Assembly: GCF_009618275.1 (NCBI RefSeq)
Contig: NZ_WIAD01000027.1
Coordinates: 18,960-82,959 of the forward strand
DNA: 64,000 nt
Direction: 5' to 3'
From: Roseimaritima sediminicola
Lineage (GTDB): Bacteria; Planctomycetota; Planctomycetia; Pirellulales; Pirellulaceae
The notes under the pieces: model-generated
What the model was told of the DNA's origin: nothing
Database searches by the model: none
The model's input: only the letters and a program-made list of their open reading frames with translations
Position numbers and translations under genes: made by a program
Shown: piece by piece, positions 35,755-44,580 of the stretch
Layout of the letters: each line of letters starts with the position of its first letter
Position numbering within the stretch: position 1 is the first letter of the stretch

Positions 35755-35823
35755 TTTTCTCCCCTCTCCCCCGCGGCGCCGCGAGCGTCAGCGAGTGAAG
35801 CAGTGGTGGGAGAGGGGAGAAAT
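35755..35823. repeat. Long hairpin element (CTCCCCTCTCCC family), copy 1
   Basis: A 15-base perfect inverted repeat, TTTCTCCCCTCTCCC (35756) and GGGAGAGGGGAGAAA (35808), encloses a loop with CGGCGCCGCGAGCGTCAGCG. About 46 bases of it recur at the right end of the window (63952). It lies between the convergent fdxA and HNH genes. Confidence 0.85.
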
Positions 35824-35865
35824 CTTTTCCTTTCGTACCTAGATCCCGCTCAAGCCACGCGGCGC

Positions 35866-36471
35866 TCAGCTGGCCGCTGGCAGGAAGGTCTTCCAGCAGG
35901 CGTAGCGGGGGTCCTGGGCGGCTTGGGTCAGCTGGGGGTTGTGTCGCGGTCGCTTCGGCGTGCTCAGCAATTTCATCTTGGCTTGCTGCGGCGTGCGGCC
36001 GCCTTTGCGGCTGTTGCACCGCAAGCAGCAGCAGACGATGTTTTCCCAGTTGGTCGGACCGCCGAGGGAGCGTGGCACGACGTGGTCCAGGCTCAGCTGG
36101 CTGGTCGGTTTGCTCTGGCCGCAGTACTGGCAGTGGTGCTTGTCGCGGGCGAACAGGTTTTTGCGGTTGAAACGCACGGACGCGACGGGGACTTTGTCAA
36201 AGCGGGTCAGCCGCACGATCCGCGGCACCTGCAGCTCGAAACCCACGGCCTGGATGTAGTCTTCGCCGGGCTGCTTTTCGACCGCCGTCAATCGGCTCAG
36301 CTCGCACCAGGAGTCGAAGTCGTAGCTGACGTACTGATCCGATTCCAAGGTGATCACTTCGGCGCAGTCACGATACAGCACCGTCAGGGCTCGACGCACA
36401 TTGACGACCCGCGTCGCCATGTAGAAGCGATTCAAGACCAGCACGTTACTTTCCAGAGCACTCGCGGACAT
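35866..36471 (-). CDS. HNH endonuclease family protein
   Basis: A 201-residue protein of the common bacterial HNH group. The zinc-binding and catalytic core is complete: HHCQYCGQ, LSLDHVVPRSLGGP, NIVCCCLRCNSRKGG. The N-terminal half (VLVLNRFYMATRVVNVRRALTVLY and later) is the typical extension of this subfamily, which sits outside mobile elements in many bacteria. Its DNA target and role are unknown. The start at 36471 matches the family N-terminus. Confidence 0.9.
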   Translation of the reverse strand: MSASALESNVLVLNRFYMATRVVNVRRALTVLYRDCAEVITLESDQYVSYDFDSWCELSRLTAVEKQPGEDYIQAVGFELQVPRIVRLTRFDKVPVASVRFNRKNLFARDKHHCQYCGQSKPTSQLSLDHVVPRSLGGPTNWENIVCCCLRCNSRKGGRTPQQAKMKLLSTPKRPRHNPQLTQAAQDPRYACWKTFLPAAS

Positions 36472-36652
36472 AGACGTCCTCCATGGCGGTGGTGTCGATC
36501 GTGTCCAATCGATTCTAATCTGCCGGCAATGGGCAAAACAACTGCGACCAGGTTTCTCGGGGGCGGGAAACCACTAAGCTGAATGGGATCGGTTCGGCGG
36601 TCGCGGATCGCTTCTGAGACACATCCTTTGCGGTTTGAGGTTCACGGCGGCT

Positions 36653-37198
36653 GTGGCGACTAGTTTAGAAATTGTATGGGCCATCGTCCTGTTCGTGGTC
36701 TGCGCTGCGGCCTGGGCGTTGAACTTGATCGCCCTGCCGGGCAACTGGATTGCGGTCGTCGCGGTGGCTTTGTACGCCTGGCTGGGCCCTGCCGAGGGCC
36801 GCGTGGCGATCGGTTGGCCGGTGGCCGCGGCCGCGTTTGGGTTTGCGGCCGTGGGGGAAGCCCTGGAGTTTTTGGCCGCCGCGCTCGGGGCCCAACGGGC
36901 CGGGGCCAGCCGGCGGACGACCTTGTACGCCCTGGTGGGATCGATGGTGGGGGCCGTTCTGGGCGCAGTCTTCGGCTTGCCCATCCCCGTTGTCGGTCCG
37001 ATCATCGCCGCCCTGTTGTTCGGTGCTCTCGGAGCCATGGGCGGGGCGCTGTACGCCGAGTGGACCGACGGCCGGAGCTGGCAGGAAAGTTGGCCGGTGG
37101 CTCACGCCGCGTTCTGGGGCCGGTTGCTGGGGACGGCCGGCAAGATCGCCGCCGGGCTGCTCGTCATCCTGCTCGTCCTGTTGGCCCTTGTTTTCTGA
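36653..37198 (+). CDS. DUF456 membrane protein
   Basis: About 181 residues with four to five hydrophobic segments and the DUF456 glycine-rich hairpin GSMVGAVLGAVFGLPIPVVGPIIAALLFGALGAMGGALYAE. The N-terminal helix VWAIVLFVVCAAAWALNLIALPGNWIAVV contains the family's LPGNW motif. The function is unknown. No ATG is available: GTG at 36653 is chosen, and TTG at 36635 is an alternative. Confidence 0.85.
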   Translation: MATSLEIVWAIVLFVVCAAAWALNLIALPGNWIAVVAVALYAWLGPAEGRVAIGWPVAAAAFGFAAVGEALEFLAAALGAQRAGASRRTTLYALVGSMVGAVLGAVFGLPIPVVGPIIAALLFGALGAMGGALYAEWTDGRSWQESWPVAHAAFWGRLLGTAGKIAAGLLVILLVLLALVF

Positions 37199-37331
37199 AT
37201 TCTCTTGCAGTCGGTCGAGTCCAGCCGATACGATGAACGTGTCGCGAACAACGTTCTCCTTGGTCCTTCCGCTTGGGCTTTGCAACGAGCAAGCCGCGTT
37301 GTCGCTGAAAACTCGTTAGGACTGTACACGG

Positions 37332-37628
37332 ATGATCCATTACACGTGCGACCGCTGCAAACGAGAATTCAATAGCCGACAAGAGATGCGATACGAAGTG
37401 TTGTTGGAGGTGCGTCAGGCCGTTCAGCCCGAGATCGAGTTCTCCGATGAGGACAGCGATCACCTGTTGGAGTTGCACGAGATCCTGGGCCAGATCAACG
37501 AACACACACCGCCCCAATGCGCGATGGTGCAGCAACACTTCGACCTCTGCCCGCACTGCTACAAACGTTTCATCGCCGATCCCCTGGGTCGAGACAGTAA
37601 CCTCGCGCTGGGCTTCAGTTACAACTGA
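37332..37628 (+). CDS. Small zinc-binding protein of unknown function
   Basis: A 98-residue protein with two Cys-x2-Cys knuckles: YTCDRCKREF near the N-terminus and DLCPHCYKRF near the C-terminus, enough for one zinc site. The middle is acidic and helical (LLEVRQAVQPEIEFSDEDSDH). I associate this arrangement with small planctomycete proteins of unknown role. It ends 18 bases before an array of palindromic repeats. Confidence 0.75.
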   Translation: MIHYTCDRCKREFNSRQEMRYEVLLEVRQAVQPEIEFSDEDSDHLLELHEILGQINEHTPPQCAMVQQHFDLCPHCYKRFIADPLGRDSNLALGFSYN

Positions 37629-37645
37629 ACCGGCTCGCCAAGTGC

Positions 37646-37895
37646 CGCCTTTCGCTCCGCGAAGCAGTGTCGCCTTTCGCTCCGCGAAAGCAGTGTCGCC
37701 TTTCGCTCCGCGAAAGTAGTGCCGCCTTTCGCTCTGCGAAAGTAGTGTCGCCTTTCGCTCTGCGAAAGTAGTGTCGCCTTTCGCTCTGCGAAAGTAGTGT
37801 CGCCTTTCGCTCCGCGAAAGTAGTGGGTAGTAATCCTGAGCAACTTTCGCGGAGCGAAAGGCGACTCTGGGCAACTTTCGCGGAGCGAAAGGCGA
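37646..37895. repeat. 26-base tandem array of CTTTCGCTCCGCGAAAG hairpins
   Basis: Seven units start at 37646, 37671, 37697, 37723, 37749, 37775 and 37801 (mostly 26 bases apart). Each contains the palindrome CTTTCGCTCCGCGAAAG or its CTTTCGCTCTGCGAAAG variant. Two inverted units follow at 37841 and 37872, 31 bases apart. The array fills the gap between convergent stops at 37628 and 37902. The family recurs at 41010. Confidence 0.9.
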
Positions 37896-37901
37896 CTCTG
37901 C

Positions 37902-39128
37902 TCACTGGCTGGCCAGGGCTTGTTGGTCCACCGCCGGGTCGGCGGCGATGGTCGACGCTTCGAGAAACGCCTTGCGAGCATCTTGGTAGTCGAGAATCGC
38001 GATTCGAACCTGCATCGGCAAACGGCGGATATTGCGATCCAGGTGCGGATCCACGGTGCCCCGCATCACCTGATACAACCAGTCCTCGCGAAGCGGTTCG
38101 TTGCCCAGGTCCAAAGCACTGGCCATCTGACGCAGCAGGTTCGAAGCTCCGGAGCGGGTTTCCGCGCGGTGGCGAGCGGCCACCGAACGCAGATCGGTTT
38201 CCCGTTCGATCAATTGCATCGCCGCCTGCCGGACCGCGGGTGCCGCATCCACAAACGTGGCCACGACGAAGTGAGCCCGCCCCACGCAGCGGTTCTCGGA
38301 ATCCAAGCCGGCAAAGGTTTTCTTGTTGGTGTTGGCTTCGATGCGAACATCCAGCAACCCGCTCTGCCAATCCTGCGGCACCGAAAGGACGACCTCAAAC
38401 TGCTTGTCGCCCTCCAGGACCTGCAGGGCGGTGGAGCGAAGTTTGAAGTACACGCCGCGGCCCCGCCCCAACGTGCCGCTGGCCGCGACCACTTCCAAGG
38501 GCGCCACTCGGCGAAACTTGACCGTCTCCAAATCTTTCTTGGCGACATCCCCGGCCAGCGTGCCCTCGATCATCTTGCCGTAGCCGCCGTCGACGGTGAA
38601 ACCCAAGTGCTTGTTCCGCTCGGCGGTCTTGGCGATCTCCAGATTGCCCTCATAAGGGCTGGCCAGTTCGGTGCGGGGGGCATAGTCGACGACACTGATC
38701 GTGCTGTCCATCGCGTACACCTGGATCATCACCTGGTCGATCCGCGGAGGCTCCGGTGCATCGACCAGTGCCGACAATCGCAGAGGGATCCGAACCAGCC
38801 GCTGGCCCGGCAGCGGACGAGCGTTCGCACCGGAGTTCTGCTCGGAGCCCGCGTCGTCGCGCGAGTCGCTCACGTTCTCAGCGACGGCCAGCGACGGCAG
38901 GTCGAAGCGGATCGCGTTGCCGGCCCAAGCCACCGGCGTCGCAATCGCCAACAGAAAGCAGGTCGCCATTGCCGTCGAGCATCGCAGCGCCAACGCGCTG
39001 GGTAATTGCGCCACCGGGTTTGGTAACCCTAACGTCGCGTTGGTGGGGGCGGCACCCCAACGAGCCGCGGCTTCCGTCGGAACCGTGGGCGAAGTGGGGG
39101 ACGGCAGTGCGCAGGAACGCAAAAGCAT
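37902..39128 (-). CDS. Secreted protein of unknown function
   Basis: A 408-residue product. A hydrophobic segment that could be a signal peptide (MATCFLLAIATPVAWAG) lies around residues 54-70, so the true start may be further in, at 38969. The mature part has beta-strands (RLVRIPLRLSALVDAPEPPRI, VMIQVYAMDSTISVVDY), a middle domain (LEVVAASGTLGRGRGVYFKL, FEVVLSVPQDWQSGLLDVRI) and a helical C-terminus. I do not recognise a named family. Confidence 0.65.
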   Translation of the reverse strand: MLLRSCALPSPTSPTVPTEAAARWGAAPTNATLGLPNPVAQLPSALALRCSTAMATCFLLAIATPVAWAGNAIRFDLPSLAVAENVSDSRDDAGSEQNSGANARPLPGQRLVRIPLRLSALVDAPEPPRIDQVMIQVYAMDSTISVVDYAPRTELASPYEGNLEIAKTAERNKHLGFTVDGGYGKMIEGTLAGDVAKKDLETVKFRRVAPLEVVAASGTLGRGRGVYFKLRSTALQVLEGDKQFEVVLSVPQDWQSGLLDVRIEANTNKKTFAGLDSENRCVGRAHFVVATFVDAAPAVRQAAMQLIERETDLRSVAARHRAETRSGASNLLRQMASALDLGNEPLREDWLYQVMRGTVDPHLDRNIRRLPMQVRIAILDYQDARKAFLEASTIAADPAVDQQALASQ

Positions 39129-39640
39129 GGGGTTCTCCTTTCCTCGGGCGATGGATCTCCTTTTCAGACCGCGTCATGCAGTGGCAAATCGCGCGCCAAG
39201 AAAACGTCGCGATTCCGATTCTTCCGTCCCGGAAGGGCCGCCGGCGACCGATTGGCCAGGGGGCATTCTGCATCCTGGCGTTGCCGGCGGCAGAGACATC
39301 CTAGGGCGGGCCGGCCGCCAGGCAACACCGCCTGTCGCGCTCGGTCGGCGCGGCACCCGCTCCGCTCGGGCTGCTTCCGGTGAGGTTTCGGAATCGCTGA
39401 AATCACCGTTAACTGCAGGGTTTTCGTGGTGCTTCGGCCGCCGCTCTGCCGCATCGCGGGCGGTGCCGTGCCGGTGCGGTCGGCGTCCTATCCACACCAC
39501 GTGGACACTCCGCCGACGCGGCTGCGACGGCCAGCGGGCGGATTGCTCGCAGCGTCTCCGCTTGCTCAATCGCCGCAAACCCTGAACAATCGGGGCCCGA
39601 AAGTGCGCTTTCCTTTCCATCACAGCAAACAGTACCGAAT
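39129..39640. other. Divergent intergenic region, no gene seen
   Basis: This 512-base gap separates the secreted-protein gene and ftsY. Several open frames cross it on both strands, but all are Arg/Pro/Ala-rich and overlap one another, as random frames do in GC-rich DNA. I see no RNA gene, repeat or clear promoter. Confidence 0.45.
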
Positions 39641-40633
39641 ATGGCCTTTTGGCGATCCAAGAAAGACGACGCGGCTTCCACCAGTTCCAGCGAAGGTTCG
39701 ACGACCGAGGGCGAGCAAACCGGGGTCCTGGGGCGGTTCCGACAGGGGCTGAAGAAGACCCGGCAGGTGTTGGGCACCGACATCCGCGACCTGTTCAAAG
39801 ACGAAGGTCGGTTGGTCGACGAGCAGTTTCTGAAGGACCTGTTCGCCCGCCTGGTGCGGACCGATATGGGTGCCGGGCCAGCGGCCAAGATCCGCGACGA
39901 CATCGGCAAACGCTTTCGCGCCCGCCGCGTCGAGTTCGATGAGATCCTCGATGCGATCCGTCAGCAGATCCGCGAGATGCTGCAGCAGGAACGGGCCGAT
40001 CTGAAGTGGGCCGAATCGGGGCCCACGGTGATCATGGTCGTAGGCGTCAACGGCAGCGGCAAAACCACCTCGATCGGCAAACTGGCAAATTTCCTTCACA
40101 AGGAAGGGCACAAGGTGGTGCTGGGAGCCGGCGATACGTTTCGGGCCGCGGCGGTTGAACAATTGACGGTGTGGGCCGGACGGATCGGGTGCGAGATCGT
40201 CACCGGCAAGCCGCAAGCCGATCCGGCGAGCGTGGCGTTTCAAACGGTCGAGAAAGCCGTCGAGAGCGGTGCCGATGTAGCGATCATCGATACCGCGGGC
40301 CGTTTGCAGACCCAGACGCATCTGATGAGCCAATTGGAAAAGATTCGGCGGGTGGCCGGCAAACGCTGTGAAGGCGCCCCTCATGAAACGCTGTTGGTCT
40401 TGGACGCCACGGCCGGTCAGAACGCGATCAGCCAAGCCCGAGGGTTCAGCGAGGCCGCCGAATGTACCGGGATCGTCCTGGCCAAACTGGACGGTTCGGC
40501 CAAGGGCGGGGTCGTGATCCCGATCCTCGAACAATTCTCGTTGCCGGTGAAGTTCGTCGGACTGGGTGAGGGGATCGACGATCTGGCCCGCTTCGATACC
40601 GACGCCTTCACCGACGCTTTGTTCACCGAGTAG
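39641..40633 (+). CDS. ftsY: Signal recognition particle receptor FtsY
   Basis: The 330-residue SRP receptor GTPase docks the Ffh-ribosome complex at the membrane for co-translational insertion. After a short charged N-terminus come the helical N domain and the NG GTPase: P-loop GVNGSGKTT (about 135-143), GDTFRAAAVEQL, IIDTAGRLQT, TKLDGSAKGG-like VLAKLDGSAKGG, and the closing GLGEGIDDLARFD. The A domain is only about 40 residues, far shorter than in Escherichia coli. It is normal for this group. The gene converges with a small membrane-protein gene. Confidence 0.95.
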   Translation: MAFWRSKKDDAASTSSSEGSTTEGEQTGVLGRFRQGLKKTRQVLGTDIRDLFKDEGRLVDEQFLKDLFARLVRTDMGAGPAAKIRDDIGKRFRARRVEFDEILDAIRQQIREMLQQERADLKWAESGPTVIMVVGVNGSGKTTSIGKLANFLHKEGHKVVLGAGDTFRAAAVEQLTVWAGRIGCEIVTGKPQADPASVAFQTVEKAVESGADVAIIDTAGRLQTQTHLMSQLEKIRRVAGKRCEGAPHETLLVLDATAGQNAISQARGFSEAAECTGIVLAKLDGSAKGGVVIPILEQFSLPVKFVGLGEGIDDLARFDTDAFTDALFTE

Positions 40634-40637
40634 CTCG

Positions 40638-41003
40638 TTACAGCGAGCGGCTGACGTTGCCCCAGGACCACATCACCACCCAGGCCACCAGAGCGATCAG
40701 AGCACAGGTATAGATCGTCACGATCGTCGCCCAGAACCAACGCTGCAGCCGGGTGAAGTTGGGGTTCAGCCACAACAGGTGCAGGCCCAGAAAACCGGTC
40801 ACGCAGAACAGCGTCGCCAGGATCGCCACGCGACTGTGCACGACCGCTTCGTACAGCCCGGGTTTGCTGCCAGCACGGGCCGCGGCATCTTCCGCCGGGG
40901 GCGCACTGTCACCGGCGGCAGGCCGCACCAGTTTGGCGCGGACCGGCTGGAGGTCATTCGATTCGTCCGGGACCGGTTCCGTCACGCTCAGAAGCCTCGG
41001 CAA
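40638..41003 (-). CDS. Small membrane protein of unknown function
   Basis: A 121-residue protein with a soluble N-terminal half and two C-terminal membrane helices (VAILATLFCVTGFLGLHLLWL and FWATIVTIYTCALIALVAWVVMW). The segment between helices is short, so both ends face the same side. I do not recognise a family. The stop is 5 bases from the ftsY stop (convergent). Palindromic repeats lie just upstream. Confidence 0.65.
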   Translation of the reverse strand: MPRLLSVTEPVPDESNDLQPVRAKLVRPAAGDSAPPAEDAAARAGSKPGLYEAVVHSRVAILATLFCVTGFLGLHLLWLNPNFTRLQRWFWATIVTIYTCALIALVAWVVMWSWGNVSRSL

Positions 41004-41009
41004 AGAGTC

Positions 41010-41133
41010 ATCTTTCGCTCCGCGAAAGTAGAGTGTCGCCTTTCGCTCCGCGAAAGTTAAAAACAGTATCGCCTTTTGCTCCGCGAAAGCAACGATCCGC
41101 AGACGGCAACTTTCGCGGAGCGAAAGGCGACAC
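41010..41133. repeat. CTTTCGCTCCGCGAAAG hairpin cluster, second locus
   Basis: Four copies of the palindrome found at 37646: three forward (near 41012, 41040 and 41071, the last with TTTTGCTCC) and one inverted (ACTTTCGCGGAGCGAAAGG near 41109). They fill the gap after the aldo/keto reductase stop and before the next minus-strand gene. Confidence 0.88.
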
Positions 41134-42126
41134 TCACTGATAAATCGGGCAGAACGTATTGAACACGCGTTCGCAAAAATCGCCGGGATCGTTGAACCGG
41201 CGGTTGCGATCCAAGCCGTCGATCGCCGCCATCTCGGCGTCGCTCAACTGAAAATCGAACAACGCGATGTTCTCCTCCAGCCGCTCGCGACGCGAGGTTT
41301 TGGGGATCACCGCGGTGCCCCGTTGGATCCCCCAGCGGAGCACGATCTGGGCGGCGGTGCGGCCGTGGGCTTCGGCCGCCCGGACAATGCACGGTTCTTC
41401 CAGGACCGTGTCCTCGGGCGCGGCGAAGTCCAGGGGCACGTAGGAGAGCGCCCCGAGCGGTGAGAACGCGGTAAAGACGATGTTTTGCTGCCTGCAGAAC
41501 TGCAGCAGGGTGTTTTGTACCAGGTAGGGATGCGATTCGACCTGCAGGACCGAGGGGGCGATCCGGGCGCCGTGAATCAACTCGCGCAGCATCCCGGTCT
41601 GCATATTGCATACGCCGATATTGCGAACCAGCCCGGCCGAAACCAATTCTTCCATCGCGCCCCAGGTTTCCGCCATCGTCACGCGGTCCAGCTGCATCTG
41701 CGGGGCGACAGCATCGGGATCGTAGAACCAGCCCGGCGGATAACGGGTTTCGAAGTCGACGTACTGGAGGGCGATCGGAAAGTGGATCAGATACAGGTCC
41801 AGGTAGTCCAGGTTCAAGTCTCGCAGCGATCGCTCGAGCGCCGGTCGCACGTGTTCCGCGCGGTGGTAGGTGTTCCACAGTTTCGACGTCACCCACAGTT
41901 GATCACGGGTAACGGTGCCCGCATCGAGTACGCGCTGCAGACCGCGTCCGACCTCGGCTTCGTTGCCGTAATCGCAGGCACAATCGAAATGACGGTAGCC
42001 CGCCGCAACGGCTTCGGCGACAAGTGATTCACAGCGCTCGGGTTCGACCTTCCACATGCCCAGTCCGAGAGCTGGCATGTGGCGATCGTCCGCAAGGCGG
42101 AAGGTGGGAACCATCGGTGCACCCAT
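41134..42126 (-). CDS. Aldo/keto reductase
   Basis: A 330-residue NADPH-dependent carbonyl reductase. The catalytic tetrad is complete: Asp48 (YRHFDCACDYGNE), Tyr53, Lys82 (TSKLWNT) and His115 (LYLIHFPI). The cofactor region near the C-terminus, VIPKTSRRERLEEN, matches the AKR family, and the loop ALQYVDFETRYPPGW resembles xylose-reductase-type members. The true substrate is unknown. A hemerythrin gene lies upstream on the same strand, about 220 bases away. Confidence 0.9.
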   Translation of the reverse strand: MGAPMVPTFRLADDRHMPALGLGMWKVEPERCESLVAEAVAAGYRHFDCACDYGNEAEVGRGLQRVLDAGTVTRDQLWVTSKLWNTYHRAEHVRPALERSLRDLNLDYLDLYLIHFPIALQYVDFETRYPPGWFYDPDAVAPQMQLDRVTMAETWGAMEELVSAGLVRNIGVCNMQTGMLRELIHGARIAPSVLQVESHPYLVQNTLLQFCRQQNIVFTAFSPLGALSYVPLDFAAPEDTVLEEPCIVRAAEAHGRTAAQIVLRWGIQRGTAVIPKTSRRERLEENIALFDFQLSDAEMAAIDGLDRNRRFNDPGDFCERVFNTFCPIYQ

Positions 42127-42348
42127 GGCAAAGAGAAGCGAGGAAGGTCGGCAAGGGCCGGCGCAGGAGCCGCCGGATCCGCTTAACCTTACCCGCGCCG
42201 CGCCGGTGGGTCGACGGCCTCTCGATCAATTCGAAAACGCATTGCGTATATGAGCCGTTTGGGCGATCGCGCAAACGGCTCAATACATCGATAGGCCGTC
42301 GAGACGACGCCGCGGCGCTGCGAACCGGTGGCAGCGATGCGAGACGGG

Positions 42349-42825
42349 TCAGTCGCCCACGCCCAGGTCTTCTTCCAAGGCCGCCAGGATCAGGTTCAAC
42401 TCGGCCGATTCGTGGGCCTTCAGGGAGTTGTCGAAGGCGTGGAACTGCTCGGCCAGTTTCTCGCAGACGGCCAGCGATTCCAGATCCTCCTGGCCGGCCA
42501 CATCGGCCAGGTCGCGAGCCAAGACGAACAGGTCCGCGTGCTGGGCGCGCAACATGCCCGCCTGTTGGTCCAAACGCGGGGACGATTCGAGAGCGTCTTC
42601 GAAATATCCGTAGGCCTCTTCCAGGGTGAAGTGGAGGGCCAGTTGATCGCATAACTTCTGCAGCAGGTCGACGTACTCGCGCCCGTGGTTGGGCATCGCC
42701 TGCGGCTGCTGGGAAAGATTGCGGAGGCGGTCCAGCAACTCCTTCAACTGTTGATGGTCCGCCTTGATCTCTTGCAAGAACGCAGCGTTGATCGTAACGC
42801 GACTGCCAGGCTGTTCCTCGGACAT
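42349..42825 (-). CDS. Hemerythrin domain protein
   Basis: A 158-residue four-helix protein of the HHE cation-binding type. Iron ligands are placed as expected (counted from the ATG at 42834): His27, His68, Glu72 (ALHFTLEEAYGYF), His99 (AQHADLF), His141 and Glu145 (KAHESAE). It could bind oxygen, nitric oxide or iron. The ATG at 42825 is preferred because AAAGGATG lies seven bases before it, whereas the ATG at 42834 directly abuts that site. Confidence 0.85.
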   Translation of the reverse strand: MSEEQPGSRVTINAAFLQEIKADHQQLKELLDRLRNLSQQPQAMPNHGREYVDLLQKLCDQLALHFTLEEAYGYFEDALESSPRLDQQAGMLRAQHADLFVLARDLADVAGQEDLESLAVCEKLAEQFHAFDNSLKAHESAELNLILAALEEDLGVGD

Positions 42826-43028
42826 GGTTCTCATCCTTTGCTGCAGAAAAGGGCCCTGGGGATGTCGACGTTCGCAACCATCGCGATGACCCGACAGCCC
42901 TATGCTCCATCATAGTACCTCTGCCCGGTCGCCACAGCGTTCTCGCGGTGGCGTTTTTGTCCCTCGCGGTTGCTCGCCGCACCCGGCAGGGCGACAATAC
43001 ACCGGACCTGCTCAAAGGAGCGATTAAG

Positions 43029-44234
43029 ATGGTTGAGTCGATAAAGAGGGTTGAGATGGGAAGGACGCACGCGAGAGGGGGTTGGCGGGCCGGGTGGTTC
43101 TGTCTGGCCAGTTGGTGCTGTCTGACGGGATGGATCGCAGGGGCCGGTGCGAACGTCGCCGTTGCCGTCCAGCCGCCGGCGGCCGAGTCGCCGGCATCGG
43201 AACCACCAACCCCTGCGCCACAAACCGCCGTGCCGTCGACAGCCGCGCCCGAGGCCGCGCCGCCGCAGCTCGAGGCGTCGCCCACGCCCGAGCCGCTGGA
43301 CGCGCAGTCGGCCGGGGCCGCGATCCGCGATGCGGTGGGCTTGCTGCGTCAGCGGGTGATCGGCCCTTCGCACGAGCGCGTGGGCTTGATCGACGACGAC
43401 CAGTGGCAGGGCGCCCAGGACCCGCATCGCTGGGTCGTGCTGGTCCACGGCTTTGCCTCCGGTCCCGACGCCATGCAAGCCTTAAAGGATCGGCTGGACC
43501 AACCCGGCATCCGTTGTCGTCGGTTCGCGTACCCCAACGACGGTCCCGTCAGCGAATCCAGCCAACTGCTCAGCCGTTCGCTGCGGGCGCTTCGGCAACG
43601 ATTTCCCGAGCGACGCCTGACCGTGATCTCGCACTCCATGGGCTCGCTGGTCACGCGCAACGTGCTGGAATCGCCGGAGCTGGACCCGGGCAACGTCGAT
43701 CAATTCATCATGATCGCCCCGCCCAACCACGGCTCGCATCTCGCTCAGTTTCCCATCGGCTTGGACGTCGAAGAGTTTGCCCGCCAGCTGCAGCGTGAGA
43801 ACCTGCAGTGGATCGTCCGCAACGCCCTCGAGGGTGCGATCGGATCGGCACAGGTGGACCTGCGGCCGGAATCGGAGATCGTAAGGGAGTTAAACGGGCG
43901 GCCGCGCAATCCGGCCGTTCGCTACACGATCTTCGCTGGAACGGCGGGACCGTTCACCCGGCAGGAGGCCGCGGCGATTGCCGAGATGGCGCAGCGCTGG
44001 ACCGAGGGCAACCGCGTGATGGCGATCATCGCCGAGCAATTGATCGCGGCGGCGGCCAGCAACGAAGTGATCGAAGGCCGCGGCGATGGCTGCGTGTCGG
44101 TGGAGTCGGCGACGTTGGCGGGCGTGACCGATTTCGTCAGCCTGCCGTTCCGTCACCACGTGATCTCCCGCCAACTCGATTCGGTGGTAGGACAACAATT
44201 GATCCAGGAGATCGTCTCCCGGATCGTGTTGTAA
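43029..44234 (+). CDS. Exported lipase-like alpha/beta hydrolase
   Basis: A 401-residue protein with an N-terminal hydrophobic helix (WFCLASWCCLTGWIAGAGANVAV), a Pro/Ala/Glu-rich linker (residues 49-95) and an alpha/beta hydrolase domain. The oxyanion region is VVLVHGFASGP (His140-Gly141), and the nucleophile is Ser203 in ISHSMGSLVTR, a G/S-x-S-x-G elbow. The block MIAPPNHGSHLAQFP is seen in PGAP1-like and triacylglycerol lipases. The ATG at 43029 is chosen because AAGGAG lies eight bases upstream; the longer frame from 42948 has no such site. The substrate is unknown. Confidence 0.85.
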   Translation: MVESIKRVEMGRTHARGGWRAGWFCLASWCCLTGWIAGAGANVAVAVQPPAAESPASEPPTPAPQTAVPSTAAPEAAPPQLEASPTPEPLDAQSAGAAIRDAVGLLRQRVIGPSHERVGLIDDDQWQGAQDPHRWVVLVHGFASGPDAMQALKDRLDQPGIRCRRFAYPNDGPVSESSQLLSRSLRALRQRFPERRLTVISHSMGSLVTRNVLESPELDPGNVDQFIMIAPPNHGSHLAQFPIGLDVEEFARQLQRENLQWIVRNALEGAIGSAQVDLRPESEIVRELNGRPRNPAVRYTIFAGTAGPFTRQEAAAIAEMAQRWTEGNRVMAIIAEQLIAAAASNEVIEGRGDGCVSVESATLAGVTDFVSLPFRHHVISRQLDSVVGQQLIQEIVSRIVL

Positions 44235-44246
44235 CGAGACGCACCA

Positions 44247-44525
44247 CTAAGCTTCGTCGGCCGGGGGCGGGGTGAATTTGGGGGCACTGGTCGCCGGTGC
44301 CGCTGCGAAACCGTCGTCCTCGTCCTCTTCCTTGGTGGCGGCGGGCGTCGGGCGAGTGACTTCCAGTTCGGCCAGCCGAAACTGGTTCTGGATGTCATTC
44401 ATGCCGCGTTTCAGGTCGCGGTAACTGCCGCCCAAGGTGCGGGCCACCTCGGGCAGCTTGGCGCCGAACAACAGCACGGCCACCACGAAGATGACCATCA
44501 GTTCAAAAAAGCTCAGTCCAAACAC
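44247..44525 (-). CDS. tatA: Twin-arginine translocase subunit, TatA/B-like
   Basis: A 92-residue subunit of the Tat pathway, which exports folded proteins. It starts with GTG at 44525 (VFGLSFFELMVIFVVAVLLFGAKLPEVAR), preceded by AGAGGA on the minus strand. The single membrane helix, the Phe-Gly hinge (LLFGAKLPE) and the following amphipathic helix (GGSYRDLKRGMNDIQNQ) are all present. The tail is acidic and Pro-rich. TatA and TatB roles cannot be told apart with confidence. A second TatA-like gene lies 55 bases upstream; no tatC is in the window. Confidence 0.88.
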   Translation of the reverse strand: MFGLSFFELMVIFVVAVLLFGAKLPEVARTLGGSYRDLKRGMNDIQNQFRLAELEVTRPTPAATKEEDEDDGFAAAPATSAPKFTPPPADEA

Positions 44526-44580
44526 GGACGTTTCCTCTCTCTCTTGCCGAGCGGGGGAAGGCATGGCCCAAGGCCACGCG

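Noticed and set aside
35704..36582. A 292-codon plus-strand frame opposite the HNH gene
   Set aside because: It begins in the fdxA terminator and the hairpin repeat and covers the complete HNH gene in antisense.
37646..37895. Possible CRISPR array
   Set aside because: The 26-base units are head to tail with no unique spacers; the core is a perfect hairpin.
39174..39623. A 149-codon minus-strand frame in the gap before ftsY
   Set aside because: No start signal, Arg/Pro-rich composition and several competing frames; no family recognised.
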